Positions 27,501 to 36,029 of a stretch of DNA of 64,000 bases are shown here, piece by piece. Each line of letters begins with the position of its first letter. The first letter of the stretch is position 1. The translations under genes and the position numbers were made by a program. This DNA is from Winogradskyella wichelsiae (GTDB lineage: Bacteria > Bacteroidota > Bacteroidia > Flavobacteriales > Flavobacteriaceae), in the NCBI RefSeq assembly GCF_013403925.1, contig NZ_JABFDJ010000006.1, positions 186,001 through 250,000 of the forward strand, given 5' to 3'. A model generated the notes under the pieces. It made no database searches. It was not told the origin of the DNA and saw only the letters and a program-made list of their open reading frames with translations.

Positions 27501-30500
27501 AACTAACCTTAGGTTCTGCTGCTAAAAACATCACGGTTACTGTAGAAATTGAAAAGGACAACACAATTATAATGACACAGTTAGTCCAACTCAACGATTC
27601 TAAAAAAACAATTAGTATTCCTGTATCAGAAAGTGATTTAGGCGGATTTACAGTACATACATCTTTTGCCGCTTTTAACGAATTTAAATCTCAAAGTTTT
27701 AACATTAATGTACCTTATCCGAGTACTGATTTAGACATTGAAACCACCACTTTTAGAGATAAATTACAACCAGGACAAGATGAAACTTGGAGTTTTAAAA
27801 TTAAAGGGCCTCAAGGAGATAAAGTGTCTGCCGAATTATTAGCAAGCATGTATGATGCCTCTTTAGATGAATTTAAAGGACACCATTGGAGTTTTAATCC
27901 TATTAGCAATCCTAATTATTCTGGAAGAATTTATAAAAATTCAAGACAGAGTTTTGGACACACCAGCTTTAGAATTCACAATCAATTCAACACTACAGCA
28001 TCTTATCCTTACCAAGGTTACGACCAATTAAATTGGTTTGGATTTTATATTGGAAATAACAGCCGTTACATGTTTAAACGGAAAACACTTAGTGCAGTAG
28101 AAGATGATGTTCCTACAATGTCATTAAACGAAGTACTTTCAGGACAAGCGGCTGGAGTAAATGTATCAACTGCACCTGGTCAACCAGACCAAGATACGAC
28201 TATAATAATTAGAGGCAGAAATTCCGTAAATGGTGAAACTAGCCCTTTATACATTATAAATGGTGTTCCGGTTGATGAAATAACGTTTCGTAAATTGAAT
28301 GAAAGTGATATTTCAGAAATAAAAGTTTTAAAAAGCGAAGAAGCTATTGCCCTATATGGAGACAGAGGTGCTGGTGGAGTAATACTAATTAAAACATCGC
28401 GTCCTTTTCTGAACACTGAACAAATAAAAGTCCGAAAAAACCTAAACGAAACAGCCTTCTTCTTTCCACAATTACAAACAGACAAAGAAGGCAACGTCAG
28501 TTTCAACTTTACAGCACCAGAGGCTTTAACTAAATGGAAATTGCAATTATTGGCGCACACTAAAACTTTAGAAAGTGGCACTACACAATTAACTACGGTT
28601 ACACAAAAAGAGTTAATGGTAATACCTAATACACCTCGTTTTTTAAGAGAAGGTGATAAAATTAGAATCAGCACTAAAATTGCTAATCTTACAGAAAATG
28701 CTTTAGATGGTGTTGCACAATTATTGCTTACAGACCCAATTACAGGTAAATCGATTGATGGCGAATTATCTAATGCTTATAATGATTTAGGTTTTAAAGT
28801 AGATGCCAAAGGAAATACACAAGTAACTTGGAATTTAGAGATTCCGGAAGGTATACAAGCAGTACAATATAAAATTATTGCTAAAGCAGGTGCTTTTAGT
28901 GATGGTGAACAAAGCGCCTTACCTGTTCTATCTAACAGAATGCTAGTTACAGAAACGATGCCAATGTGGATTCGTTCTAACGAAACAAAAACTTTTACTT
29001 TAGATAAACTGAAGAATACTACGTCAACAACACTTACCAATCATAAGTTGACATTAGAAATGACTTCAAATCCGGCTTGGTATGCTGTACAAGCGTTGCC
29101 GTATTTAATGGAATATCCTTATGAGTGTAATGAGCAAACATTTTCGCGTTATTATGCAAATGCATTAGCACAACATATTGTAAAATCGAATCCTAAAATT
29201 GAAGCAGTATTCAATCAATGGAAATCGACTGACGCATTACTCTCAAATTTAGAAAAGAACCAAGAATTGAAATCATTATTGATTCAAGAAACACCTTGGT
29301 TACGTGATGCACAATCTGAAACCGAACAGAAAAAACGTATTGGGTTGTTATTCGACCTAAATAAAATGAATAACGAATTACAATCTGCCATAAGAAAACT
29401 AAAGAACAACCAACACAGTTCTGGAGCTTGGCCTTGGTTTAATGGTGGACGCGATAATCGCTACATCACGCAACATATCATAGCTGGATTTGGGCACTTA
29501 AAACAACTAAATGTCTCACAGAGCAATAGCGAAGAATCTATGATTCAAAACGCATTACGTTATTTAGATGCAGAATTTATTCAAGAATATAAAAACATCA
29601 AAAAATACAATAAAGATGCCGATTTAAGTAAAGACCATTTATCGCAAATGCAATTGCATTTTTTATACACACGAAGTTTTTATCCTGAAATAAAGCCTTC
29701 TAAAGAAGTTAAGACCATTATGCATTATTATCAGACTCAGATTCAAAACTATTGGTTAAAACGTTCATTATACGCCAAAGGATTAATGGCTTTAACCATG
29801 AACCGAATGGACGATTCTAAAACGGCTGGTAAGATTATAAAATCTTTAAAAGAAAATAGTATTACTACAGATGAATTAGGCATGTATTGGAAAACCAACA
29901 CCAACTCATGGCATTGGTACCAAGCACCAATTGAAACACAAGCGCTCATGATTGAAGCATTTTCTGAAGTTGGAAATGAAATACAGAGTGAAGCGAAGAA
30001 TCTCACAGACATTGATAACCTAAAAATCTGGTTACTAAAGAATAAGCAAACTAATCAATGGAAAACCACTAAAGCAACGACTGAAGCAGTATATGCTTTA
30101 CTACTTCAAGGTAGCGATTGGCTTAGCGTTACCAAACAAGTGGACGTTAAAGTTGGCAATGAAACTATTTCGCCTGAAACATTAGACAATGTAAAATTGG
30201 AGGCTGGTACTGGTTATTATAAAACATCTTGGACAGGTTCTGAAATTAAAAAAGAACAAGCCGATGTTACTATTACCAAAAAAGGAGAAGGTATTGCTTG
30301 GGGAGCATTATACTGGCAATACTTTGAAGATTTAGATAACATAACCTCAGCTGAAACACCTTTAAAATTAGGCAAGAAACTCTTCTTAAAAACCAATACT
30401 GATAAAGGTGAAGAAATTACCGAGATTACGAAAGACTTAAAATTAAAAGTTGGTGACTTAGTTAGAGTGAGAATAGAATTAAGAACTGATAGAAATATGG

Positions 30501-30778
30501 AATTTGTACATCTTAAAGATATGCGCGCTTCTGGTTTAGAACCTATAAATGTATTATCGCAATACAAATGGCAAGATGGATTAGGCTATTATGAAAGTAC
30601 CAAAGATGCAGCCACCAATTTCTTTATGGACTATTTACCAAAAGGTGTTTATGTTTTTGAATATGACTTACGTGTGAATAACGCTGGAGATATGAGTAAT
30701 GGCATTAGTACCATTCAGAGTATGTATGCGCCAGAATTTAGCAGTCATAGTGAAGGTGTTCGAATTTTAGTGGACTAA
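24548..30778 (+). CDS. Alpha-2-macroglobulin-like protein with inserted TonB-receptor plug-like domain
   Basis: 2076 residues from the ATG at 24548, which begins a clear signal peptide (MKNHLSLLILICFASFSNAQ); a GTG 105 bases upstream would bury it. An N-terminal helical region is followed by macroglobulin domains, with the MG-type FLFTDRSIYRPGQTVYFKGI near 589-608. A segment at about 1190-1290 reads LNEVLSGQAAGVNV, IIIRGRNSVN, PLYIINGVPVDE and EAIALYGDRGAGGVILIKTS, the plug domain of SusC-like receptors without any barrel. The A2M core (TAPEALTKWKLQLLAHT) and the thioester motif ECNEQ (Cys1527-Gln1530) follow, so the bait-trapping chemistry could be intact. It likely traps proteases at the envelope. 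Its end overlaps the convergent LytTR gene by four bases. Confidence 0.85.
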   Translation: MKNHLSLLILICFASFSNAQNDFENQWTEVTKLENEGLTKSASDLVETIYKDAVKAENTQQRIKALFHISKYILTLEEDAQLTIVSRFESEIDTSKDLVTKHLLENILATMYWQYFQQSRYQFYNRTKTSEKVSDDFRTWDLETIFNEIHTYYQRSLENGILLQQESLSNYSLLLKETGNSKEYRPTLYDLLSHNALSFYKTDESSITQPSYKFTIDNEDFIVGSEVFINADLNSKDTLSLQRNALKIYQNLIKFHHRKKETKAFVDVDIERLNFVKQHATFKNAEDLLIETLKSKSAALKTSELSALYDYEIALAYQRQGNTYYFNLEDSASKDKNRWKLKEAIAICNSAIEKFPESIGSQKCAVLIEQIQQPNLHLQAEEFIGINSPSRTLVTYKNLEELDFKIYEVSNSQLKRYNNIYRTEEKEAFFKKLNPIETFSSALKTEGDYQNHSTEIVLPNLANGLYLIKANTATKDNVFATTHIQVTDLVLAESYENSHHFYQIIDRHNGKPKVDATIELSYSNNRNDNRKTKSFTTDRFGKFEFKKDDNYYRDVQIKVKTKDDTGHFGEFYINRTYDNSPNNDTHYRNFLFTDRSIYRPGQTVYFKGIATKSRKGKTEVSADEAAKIRLKNVNGEVVSERLLQTNEFGSVHGEFILPNDGLTGNFTIEMFSHNSTYAYISVEEYKRPKFKTEFQPVTETYKVNDSITVNGTAIAFAGSNITDAKVLYRVKRNVRFPSWYYWRRSYFNAEAQEITFGETKTNAKGEFEVTFKALPDDSVYKDNLPVFNYEITADVTDINGETRSTSTIVNIGYHAMTLNIAAPQKINKDKNEIEFSINSQNLNGQFTPAKGELKIYKLNAPNRVLRTRPWQAPDYQTLSETEFINLFPHEAYDNEGLLTNWKKGDVVFSTTFDTEKDKTITLKKLKKWNSGQYIIFAESKDKFGQLIKNQIFTMLFSDKDKTVADNQIYEVQLDKATYDMNSIAKLTLGSAAKNITVTVEIEKDNTIIMTQLVQLNDSKKTISIPVSESDLGGFTVHTSFAAFNEFKSQSFNINVPYPSTDLDIETTTFRDKLQPGQDETWSFKIKGPQGDKVSAELLASMYDASLDEFKGHHWSFNPISNPNYSGRIYKNSRQSFGHTSFRIHNQFNTTASYPYQGYDQLNWFGFYIGNNSRYMFKRKTLSAVEDDVPTMSLNEVLSGQAAGVNVSTAPGQPDQDTTIIIRGRNSVNGETSPLYIINGVPVDEITFRKLNESDISEIKVLKSEEAIALYGDRGAGGVILIKTSRPFLNTEQIKVRKNLNETAFFFPQLQTDKEGNVSFNFTAPEALTKWKLQLLAHTKTLESGTTQLTTVTQKELMVIPNTPRFLREGDKIRISTKIANLTENALDGVAQLLLTDPITGKSIDGELSNAYNDLGFKVDAKGNTQVTWNLEIPEGIQAVQYKIIAKAGAFSDGEQSALPVLSNRMLVTETMPMWIRSNETKTFTLDKLKNTTSTTLTNHKLTLEMTSNPAWYAVQALPYLMEYPYECNEQTFSRYYANALAQHIVKSNPKIEAVFNQWKSTDALLSNLEKNQELKSLLIQETPWLRDAQSETEQKKRIGLLFDLNKMNNELQSAIRKLKNNQHSSGAWPWFNGGRDNRYITQHIIAGFGHLKQLNVSQSNSEESMIQNALRYLDAEFIQEYKNIKKYNKDADLSKDHLSQMQLHFLYTRSFYPEIKPSKEVKTIMHYYQTQIQNYWLKRSLYAKGLMALTMNRMDDSKTAGKIIKSLKENSITTDELGMYWKTNTNSWHWYQAPIETQALMIEAFSEVGNEIQSEAKNLTDIDNLKIWLLKNKQTNQWKTTKATTEAVYALLLQGSDWLSVTKQVDVKVGNETISPETLDNVKLEAGTGYYKTSWTGSEIKKEQADVTITKKGEGIAWGALYWQYFEDLDNITSAETPLKLGKKLFLKTNTDKGEEITEITKDLKLKVGDLVRVRIELRTDRNMEFVHLKDMRASGLEPINVLSQYKWQDGLGYYESTKDAATNFFMDYLPKGVYVFEYDLRVNNAGDMSNGISTIQSMYAPEFSSHSEGVRILVD

Positions 30779-31509
30779 AAACTTAATTGATCTTTAAATA
30801 TATAGGATTGTCTTCTGGAGATTTCAATTTCTTCTCCAGAATTCATTTCAATTTTAAGTTTTCCATTAAACCATGACACTACTTTTTTTACATGATTAAT
30901 ATTAATGATTTGTTGTCTATTCGCTCTAAAAAAGACATGCGAAGGCAGCTTTTCTTCAATTTGAGCTAAGGACTTATAAATTAAAGGTTTATTTGAATCA
31001 AAAAAAACACGTGTATAATTCCCGACGATTTCAAATAATGAAATGTCTTGTATCCTCACCAACCAACAGTCTTCTCCGTCCTTAATAAAAATCTGTTTAT
31101 CTAATGAAAGTCCTCCACCGCCATCATTAGTGTTTGTTATTGGCTTTAAAGTACTTTTTTCTATAACTTTATTAATAGAACTTGAAAATCGTTTCTGACT
31201 AATAGGTTTTAATAAATAATCGAAAGCATTATACTCAAAAGACTTAATAGCATAATCGTCGAAAGCTGTTGTAAAAATGGTTATTGGTACTTCATCTAAC
31301 ATTTCGAGAAGTTCAAAACCATCTTTTTCTGGCATGTTAATATCTAAAAAAAGTAAATCGGGATTTGTACTGTTAATCAGTTCAAAACCTTCGTCTACGT
31401 TTTCGGCTTCACCAATAAGTTCAATTTCGTTATGCACTTTTAATAGTTCTTTCAACTCATTACGAGCCAAACGCGAATCTTCTACAATGACGGCCTTTAA
31501 AATCTTCAT
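30775..31509 (-). CDS. LytTR-family response regulator
   Basis: 244 residues. The receiver domain (1-120) has acidic residues at 10-11 (VEDS), the phospho-acceptor Asp56 in LLFLDINMP, and the switch Lys in DYLLKPIS. The LytTR DNA-binding domain (about 140-244) has QIFIKDGEDCWLVRIQDISLFEIVGNYTRV, FFRANRQQIININHVKKV and EIEISRRQS. LytTR proteins bind pairs of direct repeats about two helical turns apart. Such pairs with a 21-bp period occur upstream of this operon and of the S9 peptidase. It overlaps the kinase gene by four bases and ends in a four-base overlap with the macroglobulin-like gene. Confidence 0.93.
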   Translation of the reverse strand: MKILKAVIVEDSRLARNELKELLKVHNEIELIGEAENVDEGFELINSTNPDLLFLDINMPEKDGFELLEMLDEVPITIFTTAFDDYAIKSFEYNAFDYLLKPISQKRFSSSINKVIEKSTLKPITNTNDGGGGLSLDKQIFIKDGEDCWLVRIQDISLFEIVGNYTRVFFDSNKPLIYKSLAQIEEKLPSHVFFRANRQQIININHVKKVVSWFNGKLKIEMNSGEEIEISRRQSYIFKDQLSF

Positions 31510-32564
31510 ACTATTGGCATTTTAATAGTGGCAACTACAGTATTATTTATTTCTTCTAAGGTAAATGTAGCATTTTTACCATAAAGCAACTCTAAACGTT
31601 TTTCTATATTCTTTATACCTAACCGTGTAGAATTTTCATTTTTTTGAAGTGTTCCAGAATTAGTGACTTTTATTTGTAATTGCCGATCTATAATTAGCGT
31701 TGACAAGTGTACTTTACCTCCACTCTTAATATTTGAAATGCCATGTTTAAGCGCATTCTCAATAAGCATCTGTATGATCATTGGTGGAATCTGCTCGTTT
31801 AAAGCGTCTTCATCAGTTTTCATTTCAAATTGCAAACGATCTTCAAACTGAATTTTAGAAATTTCAATATAGTTTTCTACCATTTCTAATTCATCTTCTA
31901 ATGAAATAGAATTCAATTCACTTTTAGTGAGTGAATATCGTAAAGTTTCAGATAAATTGGTAAGCATATCTCTAGCAATATCCGCATCTTCTAACATTAA
32001 CCCGCGGATATTATTCAAACTATTAAACATAAAGTGTGGATTTATTTGCCCTTTTAGAGTGTTGAGTTGCGCTTCTTTTAAGTTCGCCTCCAATTCGAGT
32101 TGCTTTACTTTAATAGTATTAATATAATACACCAATTTAAACGTTAAAACCACAAATAACCAAACTACAAAATAAACTAAAAAATGAGGTACATTGGTTA
32201 ACTTTTGTAATATGGTTAAGTCAATATGCTCATTTAAAAAATGAAATGCTGGAATACTTAACATTGGCCAAAGTAAACCGTGATATATAAACTGAGTTAG
32301 TACTACGACTGCTATAAGTTTATAAACATCAACCTTAGAATAATTACCTATATTAAAATGATTTTCTATAAAATAAAGTATAACAAACGAAAGCACAAAA
32401 CCTAATAAGCCACACAAAACACCTTCAGATAAAAGATAGTATAACTTATTAATTGATGCATCTTGCACGTAGGTAATTTTATCAATAGTCAGCATAAAAA
32501 GCGAAAATAGAATCCACCCAAAAAAGTTTATAATCCAGTATTTATAATTTGATAATAGTTTCAT
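31506..32564 (-). CDS. LytS-type membrane sensor histidine kinase
   Basis: 352 residues. Four membrane segments (about 10-28, 42-66, 80-105, 128-150) precede the His_kinase domain, with phospho-acceptor His177 in QINPHFMFNSLNNIRGL. The ATP-binding domain contains PPMIIQMLIENALKHGI (N-box) and RLGIKNIEKRLELLYG. There is no periplasmic sensor domain, so the signal is probably sensed in the membrane. It is translationally coupled to the LytTR gene (four-base overlap) and lies 57 bases after the small membrane protein gene. The three form one transcript. Confidence 0.92.
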   Translation of the reverse strand: MKLLSNYKYWIINFFGWILFSLFMLTIDKITYVQDASINKLYYLLSEGVLCGLLGFVLSFVILYFIENHFNIGNYSKVDVYKLIAVVVLTQFIYHGLLWPMLSIPAFHFLNEHIDLTILQKLTNVPHFLVYFVVWLFVVLTFKLVYYINTIKVKQLELEANLKEAQLNTLKGQINPHFMFNSLNNIRGLMLEDADIARDMLTNLSETLRYSLTKSELNSISLEDELEMVENYIEISKIQFEDRLQFEMKTDEDALNEQIPPMIIQMLIENALKHGISNIKSGGKVHLSTLIIDRQLQIKVTNSGTLQKNENSTRLGIKNIEKRLELLYGKNATFTLEEINNTVVATIKMPIV

Positions 32565-32621
32565 TTACGCTTTTTAATAGATAGGCTTATTATATGCAAG
32601 ATATGAGTTAAAACGTATTTA

Positions 32622-33131
32622 TTACAACTGTAATTCATATTCCATTGTGCTTTCTAACAACGCTATTTGTTTCTCTGTTTTTTTGTAAGATAAATAACCA
32701 AAAACACCTACAAAAGTTAAATAAGCCAACACACTTAAAATACCGAAAATATTAGAATCAAAATGAATAGACGCTGAAGGTATTAATGTTAAAATCCAAA
32801 ACGCCATAAAATACATTTCATATTTTTTGCGGCTATCCATATAGGTTTTAAATTTAGAAATCCCAGAGACTAAAGAGGTCTGTGTGTATGATTTTTGTTT
32901 TATTTCTTTTAATGACAAAAATTTATCTATAAAAAAGACTACGGCTAAAACTCCCATTAATAATAACATCACATATAAATTATTTTCTCTAGAACGAATA
33001 GCAAGTCCTATGGAAACTCCTACCAAGATACATGACGATAGCTTAGCCATTTTTGCACCCATCAATAATTTTTCGAACGTTTTTAGTTGCTTTTGAAATG
33101 TGTCTTGTTGTTGGTGGTTTAAATTTTTCAT
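32622..33131 (-). CDS. Four-helix membrane protein, first gene of the LytS-LytTR operon
   Basis: 169 residues with four predicted membrane segments (about 29-47, 51-73, 106-124, 127-149) and charged ends. The N-terminal stretch is amphipathic (LNHQQQDTFQKQLKTFEKLL). No known domain is recognised. Its place in front of the kinase and its promoter with a LytTR-type operator suggest a sensory accessory or a regulated target of the system. The function is unknown. Confidence 0.7.
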   Translation of the reverse strand: MKNLNHQQQDTFQKQLKTFEKLLMGAKMAKLSSCILVGVSIGLAIRSRENNLYVMLLLMGVLAVVFFIDKFLSLKEIKQKSYTQTSLVSGISKFKTYMDSRKKYEMYFMAFWILTLIPSASIHFDSNIFGILSVLAYLTFVGVFGYLSYKKTEKQIALLESTMEYELQL

Positions 33132-33254
33132 AATTTGATTGATTCAACGGATTACAATGTCAATAATAAATTCGATAACTACTTTCACTAAATTGATCAT
33201 AATACTATATTCTTTTTTGATTGATAAATACTACCCGTTTTCTGATTGATAGTA

Positions 33255-33324
33255 TAAATATAGATCAGAGTTAAGCTTATAAAATCGAAAATATGACGAG
33301 TGGTAAATAGAATATGATGAGCGG
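33255..33324 (-). promoter_or_regulatory. Predicted LytTR operator and promoter of the membrane protein-LytS-LytTR operon
   Basis: The direct repeats TATGACGAGTGG (33292-33303) and TATGATGAGCGG (33313-33324) are 21 bp apart. After 29 bp towards the gene lies TAAATATA (33255-33262), which is TATATTTA on the minus strand, a -7 box. The same arrangement with the same 21- and 29-bp distances occurs at 35775-35844. The transcript would start near 33249, leaving a leader of about 118 bases. The operator would lie about 43-75 bases upstream of the start, a normal activator position. Confidence 0.7.
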
Positions 33325-33345
33325 AAACCATTTATATAATACCTC

Positions 33346-33377
33346 AAAAAAACCTCTTAAGATAAATTCTTAAAAGG
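33346..33377 (-). terminator. Intrinsic terminator of the S9 peptidase gene
   Basis: CCTCTTAAGA (33353-33362) pairs with TCTTAAAAGG (33368-33377) with one G-U pair. On the minus strand it is followed by seven T. It keeps the peptidase transcript separate from the next promoter. Confidence 0.7.
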
Positions 33378-33406
33378 CTTTTGTGAACTAAAAATGATTG
33401 GTTGAT

Positions 33407-35686
33407 TTACTTTAGATGCTGTGCGAAAAAACCTAGCATAGTTTTGTACAACTCTACTTTATTCGCTTCGTGAGAGAAGCCATGTCCTTCATCGTATTTT
33501 ACCATATAAGGCACTTCAATACCTCTCGCTCTCATACTTTTCACCACTTGATCGGATTCATCAATATTTACTCTTGGGTCATTAGCTCCTTGTATTACAA
33601 ATAATGGTTTTGTAATCTTGTCAACGTGTAAAGCTGGAGACACGGCGGCCATAATTTTTTGATCAGTTTCATCTTCAGAATTATACCATTGCTCATTAAA
33701 TTGTGCCATATAAGGTTTCCAATATTCCGGGAATGACTCAAAAAATGTAAATAAATTACTAACACCTACATAATCAATTCCACATGTATATAAATCTGGT
33801 GTTTTAACAAGACTTCCTAAAGTGGCTAAACCTCCGTAACTAGCCCCATAAATGGCTACTTTTTCATCATCAATAAAATCTAAAGTTTTTGCATAAGCAA
33901 CGGCGTCTTCTAGATCATTAAGCATGTTTCTTCCTATTTGTTTATTTCCGGCTAGAAAGAAATCTTTACCATAACCGCCAGAACCTCTATAATTAACTTG
34001 TAACGTGGCATAGCCTCTACTTGCAAACAATTGTGTTTCTGGATTAAACCCCCAATGATCTCTTACACCATAAGGTCCACCATGCGGATTTACTATTAAC
34101 GGAACATCTTCTCCCTTTTTTATATTATTAGGGATGGTGATGTAACCATAAACTTTTAGACCATCTCTAGTTATAAAATTAATAGGTCTCATTTCTGCCA
34201 TGTCTTCTTCGTGCAACTGAGGCATTAAATCTAATAATTTAGTAAATTCGTTTTTCTTTACATCATAAGTAAAATAGGTGCCATAAAGTTTATCTGTCTG
34301 TACAATGATTAGATATTTATCTTCAGCATCCGTAACGTCTACAATAGAATATACCTTATCACCAAATTCTTTCTTAAAGGTCTTATCTAGCTTTTTAAAA
34401 TAACGACTTACTGGAACCACGTGAGTTTTCTCACCTGTATAATAGTAATAATCTACTTCATAGTTTCTTTTTTTAGAGCGACTTATACCGCCAACATCAA
34501 AAATATTATTACTATAAATTTTCTCTATAATTACCTTTTTTTCTAAATCGTAAAGCACCAATTCGCTTGTATTACTTTCTAAATTAGTTAATACATAAGC
34601 ATCATGTTTATATGGTGTATTGTAATTAAATGCGACTAAGGAGAATGAATCTTTCCAATTTGTGGTTACTATTTCATTAAATGGTTGGTCAACACCCGTT
34701 CTGTAATATAAAACATACTCTACACCATTCTGTTGCTTTGTATACCCTCTAAGTTCACCGTCTTTATCAAACTCGTAACTAGCAATTGGAGAAGTAACAT
34801 CTTTGTTTTCAAATAATTTTTCCATATCTCCTGTTACAATATTTAATTTATAAGGCTCAAAGATTTGTTTATTATCCTTATTCATCATTACAATAACATG
34901 GTCTGGCTGATCTTCTAAAAGGTTAGAAAAATTAACTTGTACATCATCAAAAGGTGTTAATGCTTTTGGATTGCTGCCGTCTAAATTAGCTGCAAAAAGT
35001 TGATAGTTTTCATTACCGCCGTTGTCTTTTATGTATACTAATCTATTATCATTAGCCCAACCGTAACCTCTAATAAGCTCTTCGTCTTCTTCAATAGCTA
35101 GTGTTACTTTTTCTGTTTTAGTATCTTTTACATAAACATGATTTTTTCCTTTTTCATCTTTCTCTCTAAATGAAAAATAGTTTCCTTTTGGTGAAAATTG
35201 AAATGAGCTTTTACTTGGATCCTGAAAATAATCTTCTGCAGAATATTTATAAGAACCATTATCAAAAGCAGCCAACTTTTTAAGTGCGTCTTCAGATGAA
35301 GGTAATGAGACATCTCCTGGTTTTGTTTTAACAGTCTTAGTTAAATCTAAAGGAAATTCCATACCGCCTTGAAAGAATGTGCCATTTATAGCTTCATTTT
35401 CTAAAAGCCCAATAAATTTAATACCACCTTGTGTAAATGCGATAGTTAATTCGTTGCCTTCAAAAATTGTTTTATCCATGGGGATATCTGTAGCTCCTTG
35501 ACTAGGACTATCCATAGTAGACGAGAGAACACCATTGTCATTTTTAACATTAAATAATAAAGGAATTTCTTGTCCTTGTACATTTAATACACCTTTCCAA
35601 GATCCTGAAATATCTTGAGCAAAAGTGCTAATTGAAAATACTAAAGCCATAATGCTTAGCATTAATTTTGATTTTGTTTTTTTCAT
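33407..35686 (-). CDS. Exported S9 family peptidase (prolyl oligopeptidase type)
   Basis: 759 residues from the ATG at 35686, which opens a signal peptide (MKKTKSKLMLSIMALVFSISTFAQ). The longer frame to 35797 would run through the promoter. Residues 25-120 form an extra beta domain (SGSWKGVLNVQGQEIPLLFNV), often found before alpha/beta hydrolases in this phylum. A beta-propeller (about 150-480) and the S9 hydrolase domain follow. The catalytic residues are Ser616 (GASYGG), Asp703 (NDPRVN) and His735 (DEGHGF). It should cleave peptides in the periplasm or outside. The upstream operator places it under the nearby LytTR system. Confidence 0.9.
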   Translation of the reverse strand: MKKTKSKLMLSIMALVFSISTFAQDISGSWKGVLNVQGQEIPLLFNVKNDNGVLSSTMDSPSQGATDIPMDKTIFEGNELTIAFTQGGIKFIGLLENEAINGTFFQGGMEFPLDLTKTVKTKPGDVSLPSSEDALKKLAAFDNGSYKYSAEDYFQDPSKSSFQFSPKGNYFSFREKDEKGKNHVYVKDTKTEKVTLAIEEDEELIRGYGWANDNRLVYIKDNGGNENYQLFAANLDGSNPKALTPFDDVQVNFSNLLEDQPDHVIVMMNKDNKQIFEPYKLNIVTGDMEKLFENKDVTSPIASYEFDKDGELRGYTKQQNGVEYVLYYRTGVDQPFNEIVTTNWKDSFSLVAFNYNTPYKHDAYVLTNLESNTSELVLYDLEKKVIIEKIYSNNIFDVGGISRSKKRNYEVDYYYYTGEKTHVVPVSRYFKKLDKTFKKEFGDKVYSIVDVTDAEDKYLIIVQTDKLYGTYFTYDVKKNEFTKLLDLMPQLHEEDMAEMRPINFITRDGLKVYGYITIPNNIKKGEDVPLIVNPHGGPYGVRDHWGFNPETQLFASRGYATLQVNYRGSGGYGKDFFLAGNKQIGRNMLNDLEDAVAYAKTLDFIDDEKVAIYGASYGGLATLGSLVKTPDLYTCGIDYVGVSNLFTFFESFPEYWKPYMAQFNEQWYNSEDETDQKIMAAVSPALHVDKITKPLFVIQGANDPRVNIDESDQVVKSMRARGIEVPYMVKYDEGHGFSHEANKVELYKTMLGFFAQHLK

Positions 35687-35774
35687 GATGATTATTTTAA
35701 TAGTTAATTGATTTACAGTATCAACTGGTATTTTATAAGTGATTATTCTTATAATTTTGTTACACTTATTTCCG

Positions 35775-35844
35775 TAAATATATCTTCGAAACAGCACCCA
35801 TTACCTAAAAATATGACGAGCGGTTCTTAGATTATGATAAACGG
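35775..35844 (-). promoter_or_regulatory. Predicted LytTR operator and promoter of the S9 peptidase gene
   Basis: TATGACGAGCGG (35812-35823) and TATGATAAACGG (35833-35844) repeat with a 21-bp period. The -7 box TATATTTA on the minus strand (35775-35782) is 29 bp away, exactly as at 33255-33324. The expected start is near 35769, with a leader of about 83 bases. The 343-base gap 35687-36029 also holds the SDR terminator and a small inverted repeat at 35916-35944. I see no gene in it. Confidence 0.7.
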
Positions 35845-35969
35845 AAAATACACCTACACGACTAAATTACAGAAGTATAAATGCTAATAAAAAACTATTC
35901 TAATAAGAGAAATCAACTAAGAGTATTTCAATTCAACTCTTAGTGATCACAATGGAAAGATTCACCAAG

Positions 35970-36010
35970 AAAAAAAAAAAAAAAAAGAGGTCTCATTAAA
36001 TGAAACCTCT
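35970..36010 (-). terminator. Intrinsic terminator of the SDR gene
   Basis: The hairpin at 35986-36010 (AGAGGTTTCAT arm on the minus strand) pairs over 11 bp with one G-U pair. On the minus strand it is followed by a run of 17 T, seen as A17 at 35970-35986. Confidence 0.85.
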
Positions 36011-36029
36011 CTTACATTATTTACTTATT

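Noticed and set aside
28180..28674. Long open frame (164 codons) on the minus strand inside the macroglobulin gene
   Set aside because: It is antisense to a strongly conserved coding region (TonB plug and A2M core), has no promoter box, and its protein has no recognisable pattern. It is a shadow of the real frame.
33217..33251. Repeated GATTGATA words 25 bp apart in the leader of the LytS operon
   Set aside because: They are short and AT-rich, the spacing is not that of the operator, and the words are absent from the second LytTR-type promoter.
35916..35944. 8-bp inverted repeat ACTAAGAG/CTCTTAGT with a 13-base loop
   Set aside because: There is no T tract and no gene close enough to give it a role. 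In an AT-rich gap such a repeat can occur by chance.
35970..35986. A17 run as a possible phase-variable tract
   Set aside because: It is the T tract of the SDR terminator and is outside any reading frame or promoter spacer.
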